Part shown: positions 8,937 to 20,995 of the stretch, piece after piece
How the letters are laid out: every line of letters begins with the position of its first letter
Position numbering within the stretch: position 1 is the stretch's first letter
Source of the DNA: Agapanthus africanus
Taxonomy: Eukaryota > Streptophyta > Magnoliopsida > Asparagales > Amaryllidaceae
Direction: 5' to 3'
NCBI GenBank assembly: GCA_030015575.1
Contig: CM057349.1
Location: 257,605,077 to 257,669,076 of the forward strand
DNA length: 64,000 bases
Translations under genes and position numbers: made by a program
Notes under the pieces: model-generated
Databases searched by the model: none
Told to the model about the DNA's origin: nothing
What the model saw: only the letters and a program-made list of their open reading frames with translations

Positions 8937-10021
8937 ATCTCCCACTTGCACTAGGGCCATCTGATAGCAGTGGTTGTAGTATCTCATACTCAACCATCCC
9001 ATAATAGTCTCTCTCTGGGAAAAGGCCTTTGTGAGTGGATCCGCCGTGCTGTCCTCTGAGTCTACTCTCCTAACCTCGATCACCCTGGAGATCAACCATC
9101 TCCATGATCAGGTGATACTGCCTTAGAATATGCCTGGGTCACTGATGGGACGGGCGTTCCTTGGCATAAGCCACAACTCCATTGTCTCACAATGGTAGGA
9201 ACGAAGTTCATCTCATGAACTAATATACACCCAAACAGCCTCTTTGGTAGCATCTTAAGTAGCGATGTATCCAGCCTTTATCGTCTAGTATGCCACGGTA
9301 TCTAGCTTGGAACTCTTCCAACATACCGTCCCTATACTTAGGGCAAAGACAATGCCTGCGACTGACATTCAGTCGTGTTTATCACCCTGGAACCTTTCCA
9401 GTGATTCTCCCCAGGATCGGTTGATACCATCTCACTACAACTAGTGAGAATCCTAACATCCAATTAGATCCATCTCATAGATCCAAAACCCAGGATTTAG
9501 GAGGTATCACTTTGATCCTATATGGAGAATCATTGTGATAAGCGGAGATTGACCGAGCGTAGCATAGGAAACTCCTTCCCTATCAAGAGTATGTCATCCA
9601 CGTACTCTACGAGGATCATCACCATACTCCCTACTACCCTTTTGTATATACAAGGTTCATCTACCATTTTGATGATGTCAAACTGTTTGACTACTTCATC
9701 AAAACAGATGTTCCAACTCCGCGATACCTGCTTTATCTTATAAAGCATCTTGTGCACGTTTCCGCTGCTCCCACTGTCTACGAAGCCCTCTGGCTGTGTA
9801 CTTATAGACTTTCTCTTCTAAAACATCATTTAGAAAAGCAGTCATGGCATCCAACCGCCAGATATCGTAGTCATGGTATGTAGCCGTGGCAAGTAGGATC
9901 TGGATGGACTTAAGCATAGCCACTTGAAAAGGTTTCATCATAATCCACGCCTGGTCGATGACGAAAAGCTTTAACAAGTCTAGCTTTGAAAGTCTCAACT
10001 TTTCCATTTACACCAAGTAAT
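8937..10021 (-). pseudogene. D pol remnant: RNase H and RT part
   Basis: Reading on the minus strand from 10021 down, recognisable RT segments are VAMLKSIQILLATA and the block DIWRLDAMTAFLND (about 9738-10007), then SRSWNICFDE and EYVDDILLIG (about 9530-9757), the latter holding an intact RT catalytic box. RNase H sequence follows toward 8937 but is broken by stops and frameshifts. Compared with A1, several short deletions fuse or remove motifs; for example the segment between the AFLN block and the SRSWN block is frameshifted. It cannot yield a working enzyme. It ends at the TSD GTAAT (10017-10021) of the solo LTR. Confidence 0.85.
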
Positions 10022-12220
10022 TGTAGGGTTCCTAGGCACCGTGATGAGGTCTCACAAGGCATCAACCATGCCAATTTCAAAAAATCTAGGTGCCGAGAAA
10101 CCCGACTACGGATCGTTTGCTAGATATCTAGGCGAAAAGTAAACTAGTTAACACTTAACTAAGGGATACGGATATACAACCTTTGTAGATCCGTTTGTCC
10201 ACCTCCATAGCTCCATAAAGAAGTCATCTCCGCTGTACAAATCCGAAATCCGGGCTCTTGCGTCGGCTTCATCGGAGAAGAAGCGGGCTAGGTCATCGAC
10301 GACGTGCCGAAGATGATCTACGTCGAGGCATCACTAAATCAAGCTCCGACTTCACCAAGTCCAAAAACTTGTGAAGAGAACACACTCTACTACTTGGCAA
10401 GAGGCAGAGGATGAAGAAATAGGAAGTGGGTAGACTTTAGAATTGGATTTCTCACTTGTTTTCATCAATCACCATTGATGAAGTGAACTTTCTTCATGTG
10501 AAGAAGATGAAGAAGAAGAAGAAAGAAATATGATAAGTTAATTAGAAAATAGAAACTAAAATAATACTTATCATCATCAACCATGGTCAAGTGTAGAGAA
10601 TTAACTAAGGTTAGATTAATGGTTAGGGTTAAAGATGAAGACAAGAATGGTTACAAAGTCAAAGCTTCATGAAGCTTCAACTAAACTCCAAAATTAGCAA
10701 CCATTCTTTTCTCATCTATTCAAAATAAATAAATAAGTAAGAAAAGAAAACCCTAATCATTAGTTTAACCATGGCTTAATTCATTACACTTAACTATAGT
10801 TAAACATGTATCATCAAACATGATACAATCAAGTGTACAAAAGTATATCACATATACAATGTGCACAAACCAAGTGAGAAAATCCGTTTAAAGTGAACCA
10901 ATACTAGTTAGTGCAAAGTAATATATCAAATATATAATTATGCATTAAATCATTAAATCAACAGTTGATTCAATGATCCGGTCATGTCGCACACAACCGA
11001 CTAGTATTCAATGTATCGGCTTATCGAATCAATACTTGATTCGATACCTAGGTTATATCGCATACAACCATTCGATACATTCATCGCGAGAATGGAATAC
11101 GGTATCACATACACGCATTATTCTCGGTCCCGCACATATCTCATATGCGCTCCTATTTCGTTTCGCTTGAGCCAGGAAACCTCTGTGTAGGACTCTAAAG
11201 ACTCGTCAATACGCCGGCAGCAGATGATGATCATATCAAACACCCACAAGCCGCAAGCGGTCTGCTAAACATAACGGCCACCCGGGTATTGAGCGATCTG
11301 AAGATCGACGAGCAAGCCCGCTCACACTCCAGTGAATCCAACCAGTAACACTACCGTACAGTCCGGTCTGATCGTCTGATATGTCGCATATCTCGCCTAG
11401 GGGTGGTAAACGTCAGACCCCAATAGCTCGATAAGTCGTGTCGATATGAGGCTCATAACGGGTCGAGAAACTACTGGTAACACTTACCAGCAATTCTCTG
11501 ATCAGCCCTGGCCAGGGACTTCCTGTTATAGCCAATCGAACACTATGCAACATCAACTCCCTATACTGGGAGAGACGAATCCCCTCCTATCGCTCATTGC
11601 CTCCATGTGACTCGGGACTGTACCCAAAAACCACCGTTTTGCACGCCCTCTTGGACGTGGTAAGATGGAAATCAAAGCACAGTGGGAACCACACAAGACT
11701 CTATGACGATCTCGGGTCAACAGACTACTCTGAACCAGTGTCACCAGAGAACTGCCATCTGACGTGAGGTATAATACCATCTGGGAGTTCTCGGTGAGTC
11801 CGTCCAGTGTACCCAGTCTCTACTGAGCACCCGTATATCATCTCTGATGTCAAACACCAATGGATATGGGATCATCCATCGCCCATCTGTATGGGTCGAG
11901 AAGGTACACGCTAGTCTACTCTGGTATATCGATGCCCCATCTCGATACACCCACGACTAGGGACTTTGAAGGATGTACTTATGGACTACCATGTCCCCAC
12001 TAGTATAATCCGCATCACAGTCCAGGTAGTCAAGTACACATCCTAAGGGCTTTACCAACATGTAACAGAGAGACAATCAGTGTACACGTTAAGGTAAAGG
12101 TAAACCAGATAGCATACTATCATGTCGAGCAAGAAAGTCCTCCCTATATATGTCCCAGCATCCACTACAATATACATCCAATGTACAGTAATGGCCTCTA
12201 GGGCATACATATAACTAACA
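10022..12220 (-). repeat. Solo family-B LTR in D, TSD GTAAT
   Basis: A 2199-bp LTR with both termini (TGTAGGG...CTAACA, minus orientation) and GTAAT on each side (10017-10021 and 12221-12225). The D pol sequence continues on the other side, so this is an insertion that has lost its internal region and one LTR by recombination between its LTRs. It differs noticeably from the D LTRs (altered stem sequences near 10981, small indels), so it came from a separate donor of the same family. Confidence 0.95.
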
Positions 12221-12225
12221 GTAAT

Positions 12226-13107
12226 CTTCTCAAGATATACTTGCTCCTGATGGGATTTAACCCTTCAGATATAGCAACCAAAGTCCATACTTTGTTGGTG
12301 TACATGGATTCCATTTCAGATCGCTAAGCATCCAGCCATTCTTACAGAGTCCCACTCCTGATGGCCAGCTCGAAACTAGTTGGGTCATCATCTCATGATG
12401 CAATCCTCGCTCCCACTGTCATAGAGTAACCGAAGTATCTCTCAGGTGGGTGAGGAACCTCACTAGATCGGCGGAGAGGCTGAGGTTCGTTGGTAACTAT
12501 TGAATCCTTTGGTTTTACCAAATCATCTGCCGTAGTTTGTATAGCTGGAACCTTTCCAGTTGTACATAACAGACCTTGCCTCGAGCTTGTCCGGATTATG
12601 CTTTTAGACATAGCCCGGACAACCCCAAATCTTAACCAACTTAAGATATGGGCTCTTCCCTTTCCATATCTCATATGAAGCGGTAGGCAACTGATTTAAT
12701 TCGAATCCAATTCAATAGGTATGCTGCTTCTCAAGTGCATAACTCCCAAAAAGGAAATAGGAAACTCAGTAGTACTCATCATAGAGCACACCATATCATA
12801 TAGGGTGCATCTGCTCCGCCCCGATACACCGACGTACTGTGGTGTATACGGAGGAGTAATGCTGAGAGAGAATCTCATTCTCCTTTAGAATAATCCAGGA
12901 TTTCCGTGCTCAAGTATTCTCCTCCTCGATCTCATCAAAGGACATAATACTTATACCCGTATTGGTTCTCTACTTCTTGCTTATATTCTGTGAATATCTC
13001 AAAAGGTTCGGACTTGTGTTTCAACAGGAACATATGACTGAATCTAAAGAGATAATCAGAGAATGTAATGAAGTACAAGGAACCGGTCTTGGCATATGTG
13101 GACAGGG
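12226..13107 (-). pseudogene. D pol remnant: RT start and integrase part
   Basis: Minus-strand continuation of D after removing the solo LTR. Recognisable pieces are the RT N-terminal region (about 12240-12390), the proline-rich linker with PQPLRRSSEVPHPPERYFGY (about 12420-12490), the integrase segment ITPPYTPQYVGVSGRSR (about 12800-12870) and the integrase core SLYFITFSDYLFR with MFLLKHKSE (about 12990-13090). The His-Asn of the usual PQHNGVSERRNR box and the catalytic Glu are lost (here QYVGVSGRSR), and stops and frameshifts separate the segments. The piece ends at the CAGGG target site of element C. Confidence 0.85.
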
Positions 13108-15305
13108 TGTTGGAGATAGTGCCCTCAGAGTCAATTATTGGATCACAGGCACGTGATTGCAATGATTGAGGGAGGACCTATCCCGGTAGAACAGTCTTAC
13201 TCGAGATGATAGTATGCTATCTGGTTTATCTTTATCATCGTGTACTGCTTTAGGTGACCTGACAGGTCGCTATTACACGCTGATAGAGCCCCTAGGATTC
13301 TTGCTTGACGACCAGCAGTATGATGGCGATCATATACGTGGGAGCTGAGGTCTATAAGCACATCATTAAATGGTCCCTAGTCGTGGGAGTTTCGAGACTG
13401 GGCATCGATACTCCATTAGTAGACTAGTGTATACAGTCGAGACCCCGATGAGGGGCGGTGGCCGGTCTCACAAGCCACTGGTGTCAGTTGGTTCACCTAA
13501 GATGTATACAGGTGCTCATTGGGTTATGAGTACACCGGACAGGACTCGCCGGGAACCTGCTAGTTGGGATTATACCATACGTCAGATAGCAGTTCCCAGG
13601 TGACATGTGTACAGGTTAGTTCATCGACCTGAGATCGTCATTTGTCTCGTGTGAGTTCCCACTGTGCTTTGATTACTACCCTACCACGGCTCAAAGGAGT
13701 CGTGCAAACAGGTTTTAGTTGGGTACAGTCCCGAGCCACATGGAGGCAGTGAGCGGATCTGCAGGGGTTCGTCTCTCCCGGTATTGGGGGTGAGGTCGCG
13801 CTGTGTCTAGGAGAGCCATTACACAAAGCCCTCGGCCGAGGCAGGAGATTTACTGGTAGGTATTCCAGTAGTATCTCAGGGTGTTCTGGGCTACGCTCCG
13901 ACACGACTTGTACCGCTTTTGGGGGTCTGACTTTTACCAACCCCCTAGGCCCGCCATGCGATACTCATAGACGAACGAACCGGACTGTACGGATATTGTC
14001 ACTGACAGGCTCAGTAGGGTGTCAGGATGAGTTCGCTCATCGACGTCCCTTTTGGTCAATAGCTGGTGGCCCGTCATGTATTGGCTAATACCTCTGACGT
14101 GCTAGTGGTTAAATCCACAGCCATAGTATTGACGAGTCTTTAGAGTCCACCACACTTACAGTTACTCAAGCTTTCGGGCGAACGCTATAGAGGCCGTATG
14201 GAGATATGGCAGGGTCCGATCAGATACGTGCGGTATTGCACGGATCAGGATCGGACGATTTGTACTAGTGGCCGTATGATTATATGGCAAGGTTCGATCG
14301 GATACGTGCGGTATTGCACGGATCAGGATCGAACGGATATTACTAGCCGGCTTTGGTTTAAGCCGGATCCTAGTTTAGTACAGTGTAGATTTTGTCTCAT
14401 TGCATTTGTATCCGGTAGGAATACAGATGCGGGTGTGTATGCACAGTATCGGGGTTTTCCTGTAATTTATTACGGGACCAGTTTTCTGGAGTTGCCAGTT
14501 TGCATTCTGTTCCGGCCGGTTTTCCTTTGTTCTTTCCCGGCCGAACCTTTTTGATGGAGGGTGTTATTTGCAAGTTTGCAAATAACACATTGTGGAGGGT
14601 TTTCATGCAAATGGTTTAATTATGATAGCATCTTTTTGATACCATTCTTATCTATCATCATCACTTGCTTTTTATTGATTTGAGGTGATTAGTAGTTGAT
14701 GTGAATTAGTTATGATGGTGTTTGGATATGGTCACCTTTCTTTTTCTCCTACACTCACCTCCCTTCTTGTTATGGTTTCATATTGATTCCTCCACCATTC
14801 TCATTAGAAATAGATGCTTCACTTGAGAGAAAAAGAATGAGAGAGTTCATTTCATCTTCTTCTTGCTAGAAAATTGAAAGCACCAATTTTCTTTACCTCT
14901 TCCTCCATCCATCAATGGCAACTACATAAACTCCAAGAGACAAAGTTTCTACACTACATTCTACAGCAATTCTTGGGCATGTCGAGTTGCCGGCTTCATG
15001 CCCGAGTTACCTCGGTATTGAGGCGGGAGCCCGTATAAGACGCAGGCGATGTGGTGCCCTTCCGGCGAGGAGGCGACGATATGGAGACAAGACTTTCCGC
15101 GGGAGATCGGGACGGCGAGGAGAAGACCGGAGGACTCGGATCATTCGGTATACTTCTCTTCCCATCTCTTGTTAGCTAGCATTAGGTTAATGGTTATGAT
15201 CCGGGTTTTCATTGTCCGCGGTAGCGCCGGTATCCAAGTAAGGAAAAATTTTGATTCCGCATTTTGGCCTCGGATAGACGGCCGGGGCGCTGCCGTGGCG
15301 CAACA
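13108..15305 (+). repeat. 5' LTR of C (2198 bp)
   Basis: Starts TGTTGGAGATAG and ends GCGCAACA directly before the primer site. It contains a tandem duplication of about 75 bp (about 14188-14341), each unit with a CGTGC/GCACG hairpin, then a strong inverted repeat (ACTAG...GGCTT / AAGCC...CTAGT) at about 14342-14375. Between about 14560 and 14950 an AT-rich stretch follows, and the end is GC-rich (15000-15300). No confident TATA box or poly(A) signal could be singled out. Confidence 0.95.
14188..14341 (+). repeat. Tandem ~75-bp duplication with hairpins in the C LTR
   Basis: Two adjacent units begin GGCCGTATG (about 14191 and 14270) and share GATACGTGCGGTATTGCACG followed by GATCAGGATCG. Within each, CGTGC and GCACG pair around GGTATT, and outer GATC-containing arms extend the stem. 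The same duplication is present in the 3' LTR (about 22080-22230), so it predates insertion. The C-like LTR at 62112-63755 has a single unit with a longer hairpin near 62840-62875. Confidence 0.85.
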
Positions 15306-17612
15306 TGGTATCAGAGCCACGCCATTAACCTTGTCTAGCTTGTTCTAATGTGTTTTACTTATCCGATCGACCAAAATTCCAAAAACCGCGTTTTTGCATG
15401 CATCAGTTTTCTGTCGATTTTTTCCGGGCTCTAAAACTTTTTCAGGTTGTAGAAAACTGATGTACATGAAATTATAAGACATCTGGGAAAATTTGGACGA
15501 GTGTTACTGTAGAACCGCCGCGGAACCGCGGCTAAACCCCCCTTGGCGCCGCGGTTCCGCCGCAGTTCAGTGTGTTCACTGGACCAATTTTTCACAGTGA
15601 TCTTTTTACAGGGAAATAGGGATTTTGGAATATTAAATTTGGGCCCAGAATTTCTGTGACTGCTACAGTATTACTTGGGGGCCCACTTGTTAATTTTTGA
15701 TCGATTGGATATTTTAAACACATTATTTCACAGTATTTACATTATATCTGCGACCGTGAATATCACTTGATCGGTAAATCCTGTCTAACTGCTATAACCC
15801 GGTTAGATGGATTTGCGAACGTGATTTTCACGTTGGTGTTCTGTGTTTATGCTGTGTTGATGCGGATCGGTCATGGGGGATAGCCTGGATGCAATACTAG
15901 TACTGTGTTGTTGTATTATGTACATTTGATATTGCGGGGCGAGCGTCCGACTTGTGGACTGCCGTCACTGCCTGTTTGTATTATTCTTTTGGGGCACGAC
16001 CTGGTTGCGGTCGATGTACCCGTTGTATGTATATTTTACTTTCTGTACTAGGATTACCCCGCGGAGGGGTGCACGGATAGCCGGGTTCTAGAGGGCAACG
16101 GGCCCGCATCTCATGGCTTTGAGACGGAGGGGGCTTCACTCTAGGATTGGCGGGCTATTCGCCGCACTCGTAGGGGGTACAGGTTGACCCAGGAGGGGTG
16201 CCCAAGTTACCGGATTCCATGAAGTGCTGGGTGGTCCATTCACGGTGCTGAAGGGGGCTGCCTCGCTTCAGGTTTTGGCGGGTGACTTGCCGCGCCCGTA
16301 GGGGTCTAGGTTTTCATTGCACAGGCTATCCACATGACCAGGGGAACGTCGGGTTTCAGCAGCGGCTCTGTGAAACCCGGGGCTTCCAGATATCTGTATT
16401 GTTCTGTGATGCTGCATTTTTCTGTGATGTTGCATTTTATTCACGCATTGAGCGAAATACTATATATTGGTATATATATTAGTAGATGTTGTATATGTTT
16501 TTCATCCGCGCTAGTCCAGTCCCCGCTCTGCCGTTAGTTAGCTAACCTAACGGGTGATGACGGGACCCAGTGGTGAATGCGGATGGCATATACGTACGTC
16601 AGTATATTTTCGTTCTTTGTGGTGTGATCAATTGATGGGACTGCATTGATTCGGATCAATGCAAGCTAAACAAACCTATTCTGATGTTGTTGGAACACTT
16701 TTCAAAAAGCTGTTATTGCAAGGACGTTCACTTTTGTTTTGCATCGTGGTATTTATTTAGAATATCCTGCTCCTCAGTCGACGAGGCAAGGGCCGAGATC
16801 CCTTCACCGGGAGTGACCCCTTGGACAGAAGTTTGCGTCAGGGCATTAACTTCACTATAGCCGATTACTTTTGCTTTGCATCGTGGTATTCAGTTGGAAT
16901 ATCCTGCACCTCATTCTACGGGGAAAGAGCCGAGATCCCTTCACCGGGAGTGACCTCTTTAGTAAAGGTTTTCGTCACTATATTTTTATAAAAGGCTATG
17001 CAGTTCCTTCAACGATATCAAGTTCATTACGTTAAAGGTTTTTCGCCAAAAACCAGTCGTAGCCCTCCGTCATTTCAGATTAGTATTACTTAGTATTCGT
17101 GCTGCGTATGTCGTGCTTAGCCGAGGCGTAGTGTTCGGTAGCTATGTAGTGCTTTTCTGTTGCATGGATATGAGATTGGTTAGGACAGTCGTGCGGTCAT
17201 TTTGGCTCAGTCAAGGATTCGTGCGGGTGGGTCTAATGCAATCAAGATAATGACGGGTTGAACTTGACTAGGATCCTTTGATATGTTGGCTCAGTCAAGG
17301 TCACTTGGGTCCTAGGGGTAAAAAAAATCACATCGGGAGTTTCAAAAGAACTGAAACTTGCCAGGCATGCGCATACCTTCTGGAGTGTGGTGACGTGAGT
17401 GGATTCCGTCACGTTATCATGCGATGATAGTTGGATCCCGATTCCCACTGATGAGTTGGTTTACTCCTCGGGTGATCCCGACTAATTCTTCTTTCAGGTT
17501 TGGAGGAGAATTTGAGGTACAGTGGGAGGTTTCCAGATTAGACAAAGTGATAACCATTCTGATCTAGGTTAGAGTGCACGCTGAGTGTTTCTTTTCTCTC
17601 TCTCTTTGGCAG
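15306..17612 (+). other. Primer site and leader of C
   Basis: TGGTATCAGAGCCAC begins immediately after the LTR and matches the plant initiator-tRNA-Met type site. About 212 nt further is a GC-rich hairpin (15518-15560), then a hairpin with loop CTATAACC (15784-15807). A module containing GCCGAGATCCCTTCACCGGG occurs twice (about 16723-16830 and 16869-16970). Two clear TTGGCTCAGTCAAGG sites (17202-17216, 17286-17300) follow a degenerate one near 17116. The GAAA-tetraloop domain of the other elements is absent: sequence jumps from the CTCCTCGGG segment to the gag-proximal segment near 17470. The leader ends in a pyrimidine tract and GGCAG. Confidence 0.85.
15518..15560 (+). other. GC-rich hairpin near the primer site (C)
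   Basis: GCGGAACCGCGGC (15520-15532) is the exact complement of GCCGCGGTTCCGC (15548-15560) with a 15-nt spacer. The left arm itself is near-palindromic (CCGCGGAACCGCGG). The position relative to the primer site matches the palindromes in A2 (39727-39740) and D (26929-26975). Confidence 0.8.
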
Positions 17613-20600
17613 CGACCATTGACCCGACCCTAGACTATGACTCAGTGACCAAGTTGACCGAACCTTCTTAACACTGGCTTTTGGATTGTCAGAGTTGCAG
17701 ACCTCATTGCCACTCCTACTTTTACCCTTTTCTCCAGGACACCCCGTATTACTACGAATGTCCACTTCCATTGGACAAAACCATCGTATGGTTATATACG
17801 AACTCGAAGGACTTCGAGGATGGTTTCTGGTTCTGGAGAAAACGAATAGGATTATTCAGTTGTCTTTTCTTTTCACCTTCTCTCATTGTGAGTACTCCTT
17901 GGTTTAGGAGATAATACACCTATTATGCAAATTGGATAGTCTTCTTCCAAACCTTAGGCTGGTGCCGAACGGTGGGGAATGAAGAAAACCAATTAGCATA
18001 ACGATGGTGTGCAGAAGGTATTAAGATTAAGACAAAGCAAGGGATTAGTAAGAGGGCAAAGTAAATTGCGACTGATATTCACGACCAAACCAAGTATTTC
18101 TTCGCCAATCCTAAATCACCTTTGTATTTCTCCAGGACACTCCGTATCACTACGAAGATCCACAGTTTATTGGATACTCCATCGTATGGTTATATACGAA
18201 CTCGAAAGGAACTTGTTCCAGTTCGGGGATGGATTCTGGTCCAGGAGAAATAGGAATACGGTTTATTCGGTTGTCTTTTCTCTTCACCTTCTCTCGCATT
18301 GCGAGTGCTCCTAGGATTAGGACAGTACACCTTTTATGCTTATTGGATAGTCTTCTTCCAAACCATAGGCTGGTGCCGAACGGTAGGGAAGGAAGAAAAC
18401 CAATTGGCCTAAAGGGGTGTGCAGAAGGTAATGACTAAAGACATATAAAGGGATTTGGAGAGGTGGCAAAGAATTATACGGTTATACTTGTGAATCTGGA
18501 TAATGGAATAGGCATTACTAAGAATACCGGAATACCCCACCGAAACATTTCAATGTTTCAGTTTCACTGTGTAATGTTAAAAGAAAACTGATTTCCCGAT
18601 TAGATACTTACTCCAGGGTATGTATTTACCAGGTATGATTCTCACATCTGTATGGTTTTACAGATGATGAGTGGGAGTAAGTTATTGGGAATAGGGTAAT
18701 CATCCTCATTATATCGGGATTCGTTGTAATCAGTGATATTTGAGGAGATCATCTGGGCTGTTTGTCGGTTGGCAAATATTTGGTTTTGAATATCCGCTGT
18801 TGTGCACCAATTTCAAATTGATATATCTGTACGTCTATTTTCGTAGAGTGAGATATACCTTTTGATATTATGTCAATGACATTTACCTATATCAGTGGAT
18901 AGTTAGGTAAGGAGCATTAAACAGCGGTGTAATTCTTCTTAACCATAAGTACAGTTTTCAACCTACGACGCACAGTGAAAGAGTTGTTAGACTCAGCGGA
19001 CTTATACAGAGTATTGTATGTTGTCCAGTGTCCATTAGGACAGAGGGGTTGGTCCTCGTACTATATTCGGTTTACTTATGACTTCTCTAGTTTTTAGACA
19101 GGTGTTTCATGGAAACACGGGGTCCGAATTTTGAGAAGTTATAGGTATTTGAATAGAGTAGAGAACCAGGTGTAGCAAGTATCGGGATTCTTCAAAGTGA
19201 TTGAAGATGTAGATACTTGTGTATGGTATTCAGTTGATAGTAATGATAAAGAGAAATTGCTTCTCTTTCAGGTTACTCATAATTGGAAGCATTCCTAAGT
19301 TGAGTAACGCTGATTGGCCTCCTTCCATTTTGTTAACATGCACTGGAGATAGCTGCATGATTTGAATCTGGTTCATTTAAATCAGTGCCTCTGGTTCTAT
19401 ATTGGATATAGAACAGTTCATATCTTAACATTGTTAAGGTACGGGGAGTTGTCCGGCTTATGATTAAAACCAGACACTGGACAACTCAAGGCACGTTTCT
19501 GTAATGGCTGTTTGTGGGTTGACCCAGGCTATGGCGAGGGTTGACTTTCTACCATCTGGAAGATCAATAGTGATATTGTTCTTAACTCGCCACATTTTAA
19601 AAAGAAATGGTTATTTTTCAGAAAACGGTAGTGGGAGTATGGTAGAACTGGAAGCGATTCCAGAACCGCAAACGATTACTGAAGATTTGATAAGGAACCT
19701 AAAGATTCAATCTGATTTGACATTCCATTGGCCACTCCGCAGATAAGGTGGGTAACTTCAGGCACCCGAGAGGTACTTCGGTAGCCTCAAGGACGGTGAC
19801 AGGGAAGTTCTTGTTTACCCACACTTGCCATTGTTGTTGTTCCAGGCTGCGAGACCCGGCAGGAGGATGAGTATAGCGTCGTTCTAAACTAGCTTTAGAA
19901 GTGCACGTCTATATGACTCTGCCAGAGGGTTGTCGTAGTCAGTGGGAGCAGCGGAAGCATTGGTGGACATCAGGCTTATGTCTATAGACTAAAGCAGATA
20001 TAGCGGAGATAGATCATCTATTTCTGATGTGACAGTCATAGTTTTGACGTCATCAGAATAGGGGATGGATCTGTTGAGAAGGTAGTAGGAAGTGATATTC
20101 CTATACTACGATCGGTTATACTTTGGTCGTCACACAATGTTTTCTCCACATGGGATTTGGACATTATATCAGACATACTGGTTACTAGATCTATGGTTTT
20201 AGATCTAGATTTGGGTGGTTTCCCAATCAGGGTACTTTGACAGCATTCTAAGAGTATTTAGAATGGTCGACTCCTGGCATGGTAGTGTACCTGCAGGTAA
20301 TGGAGTCACCCTCTCTAAAGGTGTCTTATAGACTAAAGTAGAGAGGGATGTGCATGATTGGCAGATCACTTGCTTAGGCAATTGAGTCAATCATGAGATG
20401 TCAAGTACCACACCAGATGTTGTTCTTGCAGTAGGTGCAATAAGTTGATATTAATCCAATCCTGGAGAAACAGTCGGAAGCAGTTTTAGAACATAAGTTG
20501 ATGTTCTAGGGATGTGATAACGACAGCCTCCTTTAGGAGACGGTTATCACTCCAGGCTTCCAAGGTGACATGGACGACAAGGAGGTTGTCAGAGTTATAG

Positions 20601-20981
20601 TTCTCCCTCTGACAAGGGGCAGTATTTTGGACAGGTGGTCCAAGACAATACTGAGGGAGGCATGGCGCCGGATACTGATTAAGTTCAGTTATCGATACAG
20701 TCTAAGAAGTTTGGATTTGGAGTTCATTTATGAGCTAGGTCTCATCAGATATCCAGACATACTCTAAGACAGGTATTGCTCTTTTCGGGAGATGGTTTTC
20801 TCTGCGAACTTGAGATATAGAGAGACATAGAAAGAAACATCTAGGCGGATCCACTCACTGAGGCTTTTCCTCGAACGCAATAGTTTCGCAAACAGGCTTT
20901 GTGCGACTGACTAGTAGAGGAGTTGGGTGTTCGGTATCACACGGGCTGTGAGTATGCGACATCGCAATAATTAGCCTTGAG
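17613..20981 (+). pseudogene. Decayed gag-pol of C
   Basis: No long frame exists. Recognisable islands in order: gag start (SVTKLTEP, about 17640-17670); a tandem ~300-bp duplication replacing the rest of gag (17733-18445); integrase core fragments resembling SYFITFTDDFS (about 19050-19090); the integrase/RT linker with MVELEAIPEPQTITED (about 19640-19690) and a PERYFG-like box; a ...SDIPILRSV segment equivalent to the end of the RT palm (about 20090-20115); then broken RNase H. The RT stretch is about half the length of that in A1 and I find no YVDD box, so the element cannot encode a functional RT. Many stops interrupt every frame. Confidence 0.8.
17733..18445 (+). repeat. Imperfect ~300-bp tandem duplication in C
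   Basis: Two units start CTCCAGGACAC (17733 and 18132) and end GTGTGCAGAAGGTA (about 18021 and 18430). They share GGTTATATACGAACTCGAA, TTGTCTTTTCTTTTCACC-like sequence and GGCTGGTGCCGAACGG, but differ by many substitutions and small indels, so the duplication is much older than the insertion of C. About 110 bp separate the units. The sequence has no obvious counterpart in the gag of A1 or A2. Confidence 0.85.
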
Positions 20982-20995
20982 TGCAAGTGGGAGAT

